A DNA stretch of 44,464 bases, from assembly GCA_964613675.1 (NCBI GenBank), contig CAZTIH010000005.1, forward strand, positions 1 to 44,464. Reading direction: 5' to 3'. The notes under the pieces are model-generated. The model searched no databases. It saw only the letters and a list, made by a program, of their open reading frames with translations, and had not been told where the DNA came from. This document shows positions 1 to 8,381 of this stretch, piece by piece. The DNA is from DAIUCA01 sp964613675 (GTDB taxonomy: Bacteria > Pseudomonadota > Gammaproteobacteria > Competibacterales > Competibacteraceae). Position numbers and translations under genes: made by a program. Position 1 is the stretch's first letter. Every line of letters starts with the position of its first letter.

Positions 1-54
1 ACCCCCGACCCTCGCCTTGTAAGGGCGATGCTCTCCCAGCTGAGCTAAGCACCC
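1..54 (-). tRNA. tRNA-Val (TAC), 3' end cut by the window edge
   Basis: On the minus strand the sequence begins GGGTGCTTAGCTCAGCTGGG, a normal acceptor strand plus D arm. The anticodon loop centres on TAC at positions 21-19, which are exactly tRNA positions 34-36 counted from a 5' end at 54. The variable region and the start of the T arm are present; the rest of the T arm and the 3' acceptor strand lie outside the window. It sits 13 bp downstream of the hupB stop, a common place for tRNA-Val in gammaproteobacteria. Confidence 0.93.
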
Positions 55-67
55 GCAAACGAGCCAT

Positions 68-340
68 CTAATTTACTGCATCTTTTAACGCTTTACCAGC
101 CTTAAATGCAGGAATTCGGCTCGATTTAATGTCGATTTCCTCTTTAGTGCGAGGATTACGCCCTTTACGGGCAGCGCGTTCCTTGACGGAGAAGGTACCA
201 AATCCCAGTAACGAGACTTGTTTGCCTTCTTTGAGGGCCACAGTCAGCACATCGACGAGTGCATCTAGGATACGCCCAACATCGGCTTGTGTCTGCCCAG
301 AATGGCCGGCAATGGCCCGCACCAAATCGGATTTATTCAT
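68..340 (-). CDS. hupB: DNA-binding protein HU-beta
   Basis: Small nucleoid protein that bends and compacts DNA as a dimer. From the ATG at 340 it is 90 residues, the same length as E. coli HupB. It starts MNKSDLVRAIA, carries GFGTF in the beta region and RKGRNPRTKEEI in the DNA-clasping arm, and ends AGKALKDAVN. The frame stays open to a GTG at 394 that has an AGGA ribosome binding site at 402-405, seven bases away, whereas the ATG at 340 has only an A-rich GAAAAG before it. A form with an 18-residue N-terminal extension is therefore possible. I chose 340 on family length. It lies downstream of lon on the same strand. Confidence 0.93.
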   Translation of the reverse strand: MNKSDLVRAIAGHSGQTQADVGRILDALVDVLTVALKEGKQVSLLGFGTFSVKERAARKGRNPRTKEEIDIKSSRIPAFKAGKALKDAVN

Positions 341-436
341 CTTTTCGGCAGACGGACTGGATACTGCATTATCGGGGTGAATAGGTTCTTCCACGACGAA
401 TTCCTAGAGAAAAAGGATAGGGACGGTTAACCATAA

Positions 437-454
437 TGGCGGTTGCGACCGCCA
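437..454. repeat. Perfect hairpin between lon and hupB
   Basis: TGGCGGT and ACCGCCA form a perfect 7-bp inverted repeat around a TGCG loop, 28 bp after the lon stop. No U-run follows on the minus strand, so it is not a textbook intrinsic terminator. It could be a processing or 3'-end protection hairpin for lon, or an operator for hupB. Confidence 0.45.
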
Positions 455-481
455 AATATGGGGAAAATCAACACACTAAGT

Positions 482-2893
482 CTAGTGTGCGCGAATTGCA
501 TCATTGCTTTCGTCATCTCCTACAGAAACAGGCGTGCTACTAGCAGATTCTCGTGGCTCAGGTTGACGTTGCAATGCAATTTCCAGCACCTCGTCAATCC
601 AGCGCACGGGGCGTACTTCGATTTTCTCTAAGATATTTTTAGGAATATCGGCTAAATCCTTGCGGTTGTCTTCGGGAATAACGACAGTCGTGATCCCGCC
701 GCGATGAGCTGCGAGAAGTTTCTCCTTCAACCCTCCAATAGGTAATACCTGGCCTCGCAATGTAATTTCACCGGTCATAGCCACATTGGCTCTCACGGGA
801 ATTCGCGTCAAAGAGGACACGATTGCAACGCACATTGTGATACCGGCACTTGGGCCGTCTTTGGGGGTTGCGCCCTCGGGAACATGAATGTGCAAGTCAT
901 ACTTCTGATAGAAGTCAGGTTCCACGCCCAGTGAAGCGGAACGGCTTCGTACCACGGTAACCGCTGCTTGAATGGATTCTTGCATGACATCGCCGAGCTG
1001 TCCGGTATAGGTCAGTTTCCCCTTTCCAGGAACGGGTGCAGCCTCGACAGTCAACAATTCCCCACCAACTTCGGTCCACGCCAACCCAGTGACTTGACCA
1101 ATCTGATCTTGTTCTTCTGCAAGACCGTAACGGAATTTGCGAACCCCTAAGTACTCATCGAGATTATCGCTCTGGATAGTTGCCGGGTTAGCTAGTTGTT
1201 TTCCCATGACCACATGTTTAACGACTTTACGAGCCACCTTAGAAATTTCGCGCTCCAGACTACGCACGCCCGCTTCTCTTGTGTAGAAACGGATGATGTC
1301 GCGAACAGCTTCTTCCTTAATAATAGCCTCTTCATCTCTTAAGCCATTCTGTTCGCGCTGCTTCGGAATAAGATAGCGGGTCGCAATATTGAGCTTCTCA
1401 TCCTCTGTATAACCCGGAATACGAATCACTTCCATGCGGTCGAGAAGTGGCCCCGGGATATTTAGCGAATTTGCTGTTGCGACAAACATCACTTCAGATA
1501 AATTGAAATCGACTTCTAAATAATGATCGCTAAAAGTGGAATTCTGCTCTGGATCAAGCACCTCTAAAAGTGCACTTGATGGGTCACCCCGAAAATCCAT
1601 CGACATCTTATCGATTTCATCGAGTAAAAAGAGGGGATTTCGCGTTCCGACCTTCGTCAGATTTTGCACAATTTTTCCCGGCAGCGAACCGATGTAAGTA
1701 CGACGATGACCGCGAATCTCCGCCTCGTCGCGAACTCCTCCTAAAGACATGCGCGTAAATTTGCGATTTGTCGCTCGCGCAATCGAACGCCCTAAGGAAG
1801 TCTTTCCCACCCCTGGCGGCCCAACTAAACACAAAATCGGCCCTTTCGGTTTTTTTGCTCGCTGTTGAACGGCAAGATATTCCAGTATGCGTTCTTTCAC
1901 TGTCTCCAAACCGTAGTGATCGGCTTCGAGAATTGCTTCGGCTTTAACCAGATCATGACGGATTTTGCTGCGCGGACGCCAAGGCAAGTTCACTAAACAG
2001 TCGATATAATTTCGCACGACAGTCGCTTCCGCCGACATGGGCGACATCATTTTGAGCTTATTCAGCTCAGCCATCGCTTTAGTCTTTGCTTCTTTGGACA
2101 TGCCGCACTTTTCAATGCGCTGCCCTAACTCTTCGATTTCATTGCTCGGTGCATCATCTAAATCGCCGAGTTCCTTCTGAATTGCTTTCATCTGCTCATT
2201 CAGATAGTACTCTCGCTGGCTTTTTTCCATTTGCTGCTTCACGCGACTACGGATGCGTTTCTCGACTTGTAAAACGTCGTTCTCGCCTTCGATCAACCCC
2301 AACAGGTGAGTCAATCGGTCTTTCCAATCAATCAATTCTAAAATGTGCTGTTTAGCGACCAATTTTAACGCCATGTGTGCTGCAATGGTGTCTGCTAAAC
2401 GGCCTGGTGCATCAATGCCCGCAAGTGATGCAAGCACCTCGCGAGGAATTCGTTTATTGAGTTTTACATACTGCTCGAAGGCCGCCAGCACCGAGCGCAT
2501 CAACACCTCAAGCTCTTGATCAACTTGGGGTTCGGTATCATTCATGGGAGTGACTTCAGCCAGAAAGTAGCTTTCTTCCTCGCTGTAACGATGGATAATT
2601 GCACGCTGCTGGCCTTCCACTAACACCTTGACCGTGTCATCGGGCAATTTCAGAAGCTGTAGAATGTTAGCGACAGTACCGACTTCATGTAGATCTTCTG
2701 TCGTTGGGTCATCAATATCCGCTCCCTTCTGAGCGACGAGTAAGAGTCGCTTACCTCGCGCCATTGCGCCGTCTAGCGCATTGATCGATTTTTCACGCCC
2801 AACAAATAACGGAATCACCATGTGCGGATACACCACCACGTCCCGCAAGGGCAAAGCGGGTAATGCAAGGGCGACTTCTTTGGGATTCGGCAT
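482..2893 (-). CDS. lon: ATP-dependent endopeptidase Lon
   Basis: Cytoplasmic AAA+ serine protease that degrades misfolded and regulatory proteins. It has 803 residues, full length for LonA. In order: an N-terminal substrate-recognition domain (ALPALPLRDVVVYPHMVIPL), a coiled region, the AAA+ module with Walker A GPPGVGKTS near residue 355 and Walker B FLLDEIDKM, and the protease domain with the catalytic Ser in PKDGPSAG and the Lys in GGLKEKLLAAHRGG. The ATG at 2893 is preceded by GAGG six bases upstream. A GTG four codons earlier overlaps that ribosome binding site and is rejected. Directly downstream of clpX on the same strand with a 111-bp gap. Confidence 0.97.
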   Translation of the reverse strand: MPNPKEVALALPALPLRDVVVYPHMVIPLFVGREKSINALDGAMARGKRLLLVAQKGADIDDPTTEDLHEVGTVANILQLLKLPDDTVKVLVEGQQRAIIHRYSEEESYFLAEVTPMNDTEPQVDQELEVLMRSVLAAFEQYVKLNKRIPREVLASLAGIDAPGRLADTIAAHMALKLVAKQHILELIDWKDRLTHLLGLIEGENDVLQVEKRIRSRVKQQMEKSQREYYLNEQMKAIQKELGDLDDAPSNEIEELGQRIEKCGMSKEAKTKAMAELNKLKMMSPMSAEATVVRNYIDCLVNLPWRPRSKIRHDLVKAEAILEADHYGLETVKERILEYLAVQQRAKKPKGPILCLVGPPGVGKTSLGRSIARATNRKFTRMSLGGVRDEAEIRGHRRTYIGSLPGKIVQNLTKVGTRNPLFLLDEIDKMSMDFRGDPSSALLEVLDPEQNSTFSDHYLEVDFNLSEVMFVATANSLNIPGPLLDRMEVIRIPGYTEDEKLNIATRYLIPKQREQNGLRDEEAIIKEEAVRDIIRFYTREAGVRSLEREISKVARKVVKHVVMGKQLANPATIQSDNLDEYLGVRKFRYGLAEEQDQIGQVTGLAWTEVGGELLTVEAAPVPGKGKLTYTGQLGDVMQESIQAAVTVVRSRSASLGVEPDFYQKYDLHIHVPEGATPKDGPSAGITMCVAIVSSLTRIPVRANVAMTGEITLRGQVLPIGGLKEKLLAAHRGGITTVVIPEDNRKDLADIPKNILEKIEVRPVRWIDEVLEIALQRQPEPRESASSTPVSVGDDESNDAIRAH

Positions 2894-3004
2894 AAAAAAC
2901 CTCACACGGCGGTTAATTGTGAAGGCGGCGATACACCGCCCGTTCGCTTTATGTTTGTTGAGATCAGAAAGAATAGAATGACTAAAGTGCGCGCAAGCCC
3001 CGAT

Positions 3005-4282
3005 TTAGTCGGACGAAGCGGCTCGGCGAGGTTCTGATTCGTAGATCAGATAGGGCTTAGCTTCCCCATTAATTGTGGCTTCATCGATCACGGTTTTGCG
3101 GACATTCTCCAAACTCGGCAAATCGTACATCGTGTCGAGGAGCACCTGTTCCAAGATAGTGCGCAACCCCCGAGCGCCAGTCTTTCGATCTAATGCTTTC
3201 TTCGCAACGGCATGGAGTGCGTCAGGACGAAACTCTAGTTCACAGCCCTCCATCTCAAACAACCGTGCAAACTGCTTGGTAATTGCATTTTTGGGTTCAT
3301 TCAAGATGCGCACTAAGGCGGCTTCATTGAGTTCTTCAAGCGTTGCAACTACTGGCAAACGTCCAACAAATTCGGGAATCAACCCAAATTTTACTAAATC
3401 ATCTGGTTCAACTTCACTAAACCAGTGCCCTGTCGGCTTGTCTTGTTCTGAACTTTTGACTTCTGCAGAAAAGCCAATTCCGCCTTTCGTGGAACGATTG
3501 CGGATAATTTTTTCCAGTCCCGAAAACGCTCCCCCGCAAATAAATAGGATATTTGAAGTGTCGACTTGCAAAAATTCCTGCTGCGGGTGTTTACGTCCCC
3601 CTTGAGGGGGCACAGAAGCAACGGTTCCTTCGATGAGCTTCAAAAGTGCTTGTTGCACCCCTTCGCCTGATACATCCCGTGTGATGGAAGGATTGTCGGA
3701 TTTGCGCGAGATTTTGTCGATTTCGTCGATGTAAACGATACCCGTCTGCGCCTTCTCCACATCGTAGTCGCACTTCTGCAACAACTTCTGAATGATGTTC
3801 TCAACATCCTCACCGACATAGCCTGCTTCGGTCAAAGTCGTGGCGTCGGCGATGGTGAATGGGACATTTAAAAGACGCGCTAAGGTTTCTGCTAACAGCG
3901 TTTTGCCCGAACCCGTTGGACCAATGAGCAATATATTGCTCTTGCTGATCTCAACATCGCCTTTGGCACCAAAATGGTGAGATTCCAAACGCTTATAGTG
4001 GTTGTAAACAGCCACGGACAAAACCTTTTTGGCCCGCTCTTGACCAATAACATACTCATCGAGCACCGCAGCGATATCCCGGGGTTTGGGCAGCTTACTT
4101 TTTGCGGAAGGGGTACGCTCTTCCATTTCTTCGCGAATAATGTCGTTGCAAAGCTCGACGCATTCATCGCAAATGAACACATTGGGGCCCGCTATGAGTT
4201 TGCGAACTTCATGCTGGCTTTTGCCGCAAAACGAGCAGTAAAGCAGTTTACCGTCGTCTTTATCACTGCGATCTCTTGTCAT
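3005..4282 (-). CDS. clpX: ATP-dependent Clp protease ATP-binding subunit ClpX
   Basis: Hexameric AAA+ unfoldase that recognises tagged substrates and threads them into ClpP. It has 425 residues. The N-terminal zinc-binding domain shows CSFCGKS and CDECVELC. The AAA+ domain has Walker A GPTGSGKTLLAETLA, the pore loop GYVGED and Walker B VYIDEIDKI. The arginine-finger and sensor region follows, including the TGARGLR motif near the C terminus. The ATG has GAGGA six bases upstream. It lies 159 bp downstream of clpP, so it may be cotranscribed or have its own promoter; a hairpin sits in its leader. Confidence 0.98.
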   Translation of the reverse strand: MTRDRSDKDDGKLLYCSFCGKSQHEVRKLIAGPNVFICDECVELCNDIIREEMEERTPSAKSKLPKPRDIAAVLDEYVIGQERAKKVLSVAVYNHYKRLESHHFGAKGDVEISKSNILLIGPTGSGKTLLAETLARLLNVPFTIADATTLTEAGYVGEDVENIIQKLLQKCDYDVEKAQTGIVYIDEIDKISRKSDNPSITRDVSGEGVQQALLKLIEGTVASVPPQGGRKHPQQEFLQVDTSNILFICGGAFSGLEKIIRNRSTKGGIGFSAEVKSSEQDKPTGHWFSEVEPDDLVKFGLIPEFVGRLPVVATLEELNEAALVRILNEPKNAITKQFARLFEMEGCELEFRPDALHAVAKKALDRKTGARGLRTILEQVLLDTMYDLPSLENVRKTVIDEATINGEAKPYLIYESEPRRAASSD

Positions 4283-4305
4283 GGTTATCCTCAGGAGGCC
4301 AATGC

Positions 4306-4329
4306 GGGCGAATAAACAAGATTTCGCCC
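4306..4329. repeat. Hairpin in the clpX leader
   Basis: GGGCGAA (4306-4312) and TTCGCCC (4323-4329) form a perfect 7-bp stem with a 10-base loop, ending 23 bp before the clpX ATG and close to its GAGGA site. There is no adjacent T-run. It could influence clpX translation or mRNA stability; function not shown. Confidence 0.4.
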
Positions 4330-4441
4330 CTACGCACTGGGTTGTAACTCAGTTGTTGTGAGCGAGACAAGGCCAAATATCGCGTTTACAGGGAATTTAG
4401 ACCGTTCCAACAGCTCACATCTGCAAAAAATGGCTAGGTCA

Positions 4442-5074
4442 TTAAGTCGTTTTAGCCATGGGAACCAAGCCCGTGCGCTGTGTAAGTACTTGATCTACCA
4501 AGCCATATTCTAAAGCCGCTTGAGCACTCATAAAATTATCGCGGTCGGTATCCTTCGCGACACGTTCAATCGGTTGCCCTGTGTGGTCAGCGAGAACTTT
4601 ATTGAGTTTTTCGCGAATCGACAGGATTTCCCGCGCGTGAATCTCAAAATCGCTGGCTTGACCTTGGAACCCACCTAAAGGTTGGTGAATCATCACTCGC
4701 GAGTTGGGTAACGAAAACCGTTTGCCCTTCGCCCCCCCAGCCAACAGCACAGCCCCCATGCTTGCTGCCTGCCCCACGCAGAGGGTCGAAACATCGGGTT
4801 TAATAAACTGCATGGTGTCGTAAATCGCCATTCCCGCCGTCACCGATCCACCGGGGGAATTGATGTAAAAATAGATGTCTTTATCGGGGTTTTCGGCTTC
4901 GAGAAACAGTAATTGGGCGACAACGACGTTGGCTGTGTAATCTTCTACAGGCCCCACCAAAAAGACAACGCGCTCTTTTAACAGGCGCGAGTAAATATCA
5001 TAGGCGCGTTCCCCCCGCGATGTCTGTTCAACGACCATCGGGACGAGGTTTAAGGCTTTGATTTCGTTATTCAT
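4442..5074 (-). CDS. clpP: ATP-dependent Clp protease proteolytic subunit ClpP
   Basis: Tetradecameric serine peptidase that forms the degradation chamber of ClpXP. It has 210 residues. The catalytic Ser105 is in GQAASMGA and His130 is in VMIHQPLGG; the Asp lies downstream near DTDRDNFMSA. The oligomerisation sequence INSPGGSVTAGMAIYD is intact. Its ATG overlaps the trigger-factor stop (ATGA), so translation is probably coupled to tig. The next gene is clpX, so chaperone, peptidase and unfoldase are made from one locus. Confidence 0.98.
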   Translation of the reverse strand: MNNEIKALNLVPMVVEQTSRGERAYDIYSRLLKERVVFLVGPVEDYTANVVVAQLLFLEAENPDKDIYFYINSPGGSVTAGMAIYDTMQFIKPDVSTLCVGQAASMGAVLLAGGAKGKRFSLPNSRVMIHQPLGGFQGQASDFEIHAREILSIREKLNKVLADHTGQPIERVAKDTDRDNFMSAQAALEYGLVDQVLTQRTGLVPMAKTT

Positions 5075-6383
5075 TGTGGTTGCTCTGCGTTGAGGGGCAA
5101 GCCGAATTTGTGGGCTTTAATGATGTCGTCAAAGCTCATGGGTTGCACGGTAATCTGTGCTTGGGACAAATACCATTCGACGATCTGAGACTCCATTAAA
5201 TCCGTCCGCACTCGATCGACTAACTTGGGTTCCGAACGCATCCAGTGTTGTGCTGCGGCTTGCACATCTGCCACGCCTTGCAGCGAAGCGTATTCGGCTA
5301 ACTTCGCCAACACCATCTNNNNNNNNNNGCCATCGCTTGGGAAAGCACTAATCCAAATAATACGCGCTGCCGCGACATCAACTGCAATACTTCCGGCGCA
5401 GGCAAATGGTTGTTATTGCGTTCCATCGACTGCTGCAATGACTTTATTTGTTCTTCGATGAGCGGATTTGGAATCGGCGTCTGTTCATGTAGCTTACAGA
5501 CTTGATCAAATAACTGATTGCGAACCAGCGCCTTCTGCGCATTGGATAATTCCATGCTCATCGTTTGGCGCAATGCCTTCTGCAATCCCTCTAATGATGT
5601 GTCCTCTAGCTCAAAACCCGCGATAAATGCTTCATCCAACGGCGGTAACTCGGGTTCTGAAATGGCTTGCACCTGCACCGAGAAATCGACTGTTTTACCC
5701 GCTAGTTCCGCTCGACCGTAATCCGCCGGGAAAGTGAGCGAAAATTGGTGATGCTGATTGGCTGTAAGCCCAACAAGATTGCGTTCAAAATCAGGGAGTA
5801 ATGATTCTTCCCCAATCACGATAGGGACAGATTCAGAACGATTATTGGCGAAGGGCTGACCCTCAATCGTCCCCTCGTAAGTAATGACTATCTGGTCACC
5901 CGACGCTGCTGGTCGATCCACGGAATTCCATTTCACCTGCTGTTTGCGCAAACGATCAATCATAGCGGTTACATCGGTTTCGGTGATCTCCGCTTCGGGA
6001 CGAATCACGCGAATCTGTGCGGGATCCGCCAACTCAATTTGCGGATACACCTCAAACGTAGCACTAAATTTGATCGAATCGTCGTTTTGGGGTTGTTCGC
6101 CAAAGGAGATTTCTGGGGTACCTGCGGGTTGCAGTTTTGCTTTATCCAGCGCTTCCCCCAAGCTATCCCGTACCAAATCCTCTAAAACCTCTTGATTAAC
6201 CTGTGCGCCGTACATCTTCTCCACCATCTTTGGCGGCACCTTACCTGGTCGAAATCCATCGAGTTTGATGGTTTTAGCGAGCTTGCTTAAGCGCTTCTGC
6301 ACCTCGTTTTTGAGTTGCGAAAGCGGTAATTCAACAGTGAGACGGCGTTCTAGCGCAGTCAATTCTTCAACGGAAACCTGCAT
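5071..6383 (-). CDS. tig: Trigger factor, interrupted by an assembly gap
   Basis: Ribosome-associated chaperone and peptidyl-prolyl isomerase for nascent chains. The N-terminal ribosome-binding domain contains GFRPGKVPPKMVEKMYG. The FKBP-like PPIase domain follows (about residues 150-240), then the helical C-terminal domain. The two halves are in different frames only because of the N run at 5319-5328. The upstream half ends at LFGLVLSQAM and the downstream half resumes at MVLAKLAEYASLQ. By alignment from memory with the E. coli protein about 11 residues are missing. The ATG at 6383 has GAGGAG ten bases upstream. It precedes clpP with an ATGA overlap and follows tRNA-Leu. Confidence 0.93.
5319..5328. 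other. Assembly gap (10 N) inside tig
   Basis: Ten undetermined bases. Keeping one reading frame through tig needs a gap length of 2 modulo 3, and 10 is 1 modulo 3, so the N run is a placeholder. About 29 bases would restore the usual trigger-factor length in this region. Confidence 0.97.
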
Positions 6384-6413
6384 TACAGGATGACTCCTCG
6401 ACCCAAAAAATTA

Positions 6414-6495
6414 TGCGAAAGGAGAGACTCGAACTCTCACGGGGAAACCCGCTGGAACCTAAATCCAGTGCGTCTACCAATTCCGCCACTTTCGC
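6414..6495 (-). tRNA. tRNA-Leu (TAG)
   Basis: Minus-strand GCGAAAG pairs with CTTTCGC at the 3' end to give a 7-bp acceptor stem. The anticodon stem CTGGA/TCCAG encloses the loop TTTAGGT, so the anticodon is TAG. A long variable arm (GCGGGTTTCCCCGT) is typical of leucine tRNA. The CCA end is not encoded: TAA follows the discriminator A. It lies between tRNA-His and tig. Confidence 0.97.
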
Positions 6496-6549
6496 TGATG
6501 AGAAAAGGGAGTGATTGTGCCCTTGAGGAGGGAGAGGGACAAGAGAAAT

Positions 6550-6626
6550 TGGGGTGAGTGATGGGACTCGAACCCACGACAACCGGAATCACAATCCGGG
6601 ACTCTAACCAACTGAGCTACACCCAC
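6550..6626 (-). tRNA. tRNA-His (GTG)
   Basis: Minus-strand GTGGGTG pairs with CACTCAC (one G-U pair). The anticodon stem CCGGA/TCCGG encloses TTGTGAT, so the anticodon is GTG. An extra G at 6627 (G-1) can face the C73 discriminator, the histidine identity element. The CCA end is encoded at 6552-6550. A 54-bp spacer separates it from tRNA-Leu and both probably share one transcript. Confidence 0.97.
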
Positions 6627-6647
6627 CAGAAAACGGATTAGTCCTCT

Positions 6648-6676
6648 AGTGTCACTAGGGATTGTTTCATTGTCAA
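6648..6676 (-). promoter_or_regulatory. Probable sigma-70 promoter for tRNA-His/tRNA-Leu
   Basis: A perfect -35 TTGACA (minus strand, 6676-6671) is followed after 17 bp by GACACT (6653-6648), a weak -10 with three of six consensus bases. Transcription would begin about 12-15 bp before the tRNA-His 5' end and may continue into tig-clpP. The -35 is strong and the -10 is poor, so this is moderate evidence. Confidence 0.55.
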
Positions 6677-6696
6677 CTCTCCCAGCTCCTTTTGCG

Positions 6697-7605
6697 TTAT
6701 CCGATCAATAAAAATTCCATGAGGGCTTTCTGCGCATGTAAACGATTTTCGGCTTGTTCCCATACAACACTCTGTGGTCCATCAATCACGTCCGCAGTCA
6801 CTTCTTCCCCTCGATGCGCGGGTAAGCAATGCAAAAAAATCGCTTTACGATCAGCAACATCCATGAGCTGTTGATTCACCTGAAATGGCTCAAATGCAGC
6901 TTCCCGTTTAGCCTGTTCTTCTTCTTGCCCCATGCTCGCCCAGACATCTGTAGTAATCAGTTGGGCGTTGGCCGCCGCGTCTGAAGGGTTACGGACTAGC
7001 GTTACGCAATGACGGTATTTTTCTAACCATTCGGCTTGCGGGTCGTAACCTTCAGGACACGCAATTTTAAGCGAAAACCCAAATAAATCCGCCGCTTGCA
7101 TGTAGGTGTTGCACATATTATTGCCGTCGCCAATCCATGCCACCGTCGCTCCTTGAATGCTACCGCGATTCTCTACAAATGTCTGAATATCGGCTAACAC
7201 TTGGCAAGGATGACTCAAATCTGTGAGGGCATTAATGACAGGCACCCGAGAATAAGCCGCAAACCGCGTTAATTTTTCATGGGCAAAAGTTCGCAATGCA
7301 ATGATGTCCACCATGCTCGACAGCACCCGTGCCGTATCCTCAATCGGTTCCCCTCGCCCCAACTGGCTGTCCCGATGAGAAATAAACATCGTGCTCCCCC
7401 CCAGTTGAATCATTCCCGCTTCAAACGATACCCGTGTTCGCGTCGAGGGTTTCTCGAACACCAAGGCTAAGATTTTGTCAGGAAACGGTGCATGCGCTTC
7501 TCCCCAGCGACGGCGGTGCTTAAGCTCAATCGCTCGCTGTACAAGCGATTGTAACTCGGCAGGCGAGGCATCGTTTAAGTTGAGGAAATGTCTAGGATTT
7601 TTCAT
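6697..7605 (-). CDS. argF: Ornithine carbamoyltransferase (anabolic)
   Basis: Transfers the carbamoyl group from carbamoyl phosphate to ornithine to give citrulline in arginine biosynthesis; cytoplasmic trimer. It has 302 residues, normal for the family. The carbamoyl-phosphate loop STRTR is at residues 54-58, HPCQ lies near 132, and the ornithine-binding HCLPAHRGEEV is near the C terminus. No good ribosome binding site precedes the ATG at 7605, but MKNPRHFLNLND aligns with the usual start. It is divergent from the BON lipoprotein gene and no other arginine genes are nearby. Confidence 0.96.
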   Translation of the reverse strand: MKNPRHFLNLNDASPAELQSLVQRAIELKHRRRWGEAHAPFPDKILALVFEKPSTRTRVSFEAGMIQLGGSTMFISHRDSQLGRGEPIEDTARVLSSMVDIIALRTFAHEKLTRFAAYSRVPVINALTDLSHPCQVLADIQTFVENRGSIQGATVAWIGDGNNMCNTYMQAADLFGFSLKIACPEGYDPQAEWLEKYRHCVTLVRNPSDAAANAQLITTDVWASMGQEEEQAKREAAFEPFQVNQQLMDVADRKAIFLHCLPAHRGEEVTADVIDGPQSVVWEQAENRLHAQKALMEFLLIG

Positions 7606-7701
7606 AAAATAGAGGAAGTGGTTGAAATAATTACCCTAGCGAAAGCCCCTAAGCGGATCAACGACGCATGTTATGTTTGCAGCGTGACCCAACCTTTAGG
7701 T

Positions 7702-8034
7702 GTGAAATCGGTGCTCAACCTTTCTTTGCTGGCTCTGCTTTTGTTGACAGCCTGTGCCACGGTTCCCAACGTCGAATCGACCGCGACAACTTCTACCTCG
7801 CCTGGCGTGAATGCAACTGATGACCGTAGTTTAATCCGCGCCGTTGAAACAGCCATCGCCCAAGATCCCTCATTAGAAGGGGCCCGCGTACAAGTCGCAG
7901 CCGACGGTGGCCGTATCACGCTAACCGGACAGGTACGCAACGCACGCGACTTTTTGCGTATCCAAAGTGTTGTGCGGAGCGTGCCCGGCGTTCGCCCCCC
8001 TGTGAATGTCGAAGCGGTCTCCTACAATCCCTAA
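7702..8034 (+). CDS. BON-domain lipoprotein
   Basis: Predicted small periplasmic lipoprotein of about 110 residues. The N terminus is a short hydrophobic segment ending in the lipobox LLTAC (acylated Cys). A Ser/Thr-rich linker leads into one BON domain, with D(R)SLIRAVETAIAQDP and the signature GGRITLTGQVRNARDFLRIQSVVRSVPGV. BON domains bind phospholipid, as in OsmY and YraP. The start is uncertain: GTG at 7702 gives the positively charged MKSVLN n-region, and GTG codons at 7684 and 7711 are alternatives. The following grxD gene is on the same strand 23 bp away, so they may be cotranscribed. Confidence 0.8.
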   Translation: MKSVLNLSLLALLLLTACATVPNVESTATTSTSPGVNATDDRSLIRAVETAIAQDPSLEGARVQVAADGGRITLTGQVRNARDFLRIQSVVRSVPGVRPPVNVEAVSYNP

Positions 8035-8057
8035 CTTTTATCCCAACGAGGTTTCCC

Positions 8058-8381
8058 GTGGACGTCATCCAACGCATTGAAGAACAACTCAAAAGCCATT
8101 CGATTCTGCTGTACATGAAAGGCACCCCCCAATTTCCACAGTGCGGTTTTTCGGGCCAAGTTGTGCAGTTGCTCAAAGCCTCCGGGGCCGAAGAATTTGC
8201 CTATGTCAACATTCTAGAAGATCAAGAATTGCGGGAAAATTTGAAGAAATACTCCAACTGGCCCACGTTTCCACAGCTTTATGTCAATGGCGAACTCGTC
8301 GGCGGTTGCGACATTTTGATCGAGATGTATCAGAAGGGCGAACTCAAACCTTTACTCTCCCAAGCTAAATCAGCGACTTAA
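8058..8381 (+). CDS. grxD: Monothiol glutaredoxin GrxD
   Basis: Glutaredoxin of the Grx4 type that carries and hands on [2Fe-2S] clusters, usually with BolA proteins, using glutathione as ligand. It has 107 residues. The monothiol active site CGFS has Cys29, preceded by MKGTPQFPQ. The TFPQLYVNGELVGGCDI segment supplies the cis-Pro and glutathione-binding positions. It starts with GTG, with GAGG six bases upstream. The last 17 bases overlap the 3' end of the convergent unknown gene on the minus strand. Confidence 0.96.
   Translation: MDVIQRIEEQLKSHSILLYMKGTPQFPQCGFSGQVVQLLKASGAEEFAYVNILEDQELRENLKKYSNWPTFPQLYVNGELVGGCDILIEMYQKGELKPLLSQAKSAT

Noticed and set aside
3075..3605. A 176-codon plus-strand frame opposite clpX
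   Set aside because: Antisense shadow of an essential conserved gene; Ser/Asn-rich random composition.
5071..6383. Trigger factor as a frameshifted pseudogene
   Set aside because: The frame change coincides exactly with the N run, and both halves are conserved and continuous.
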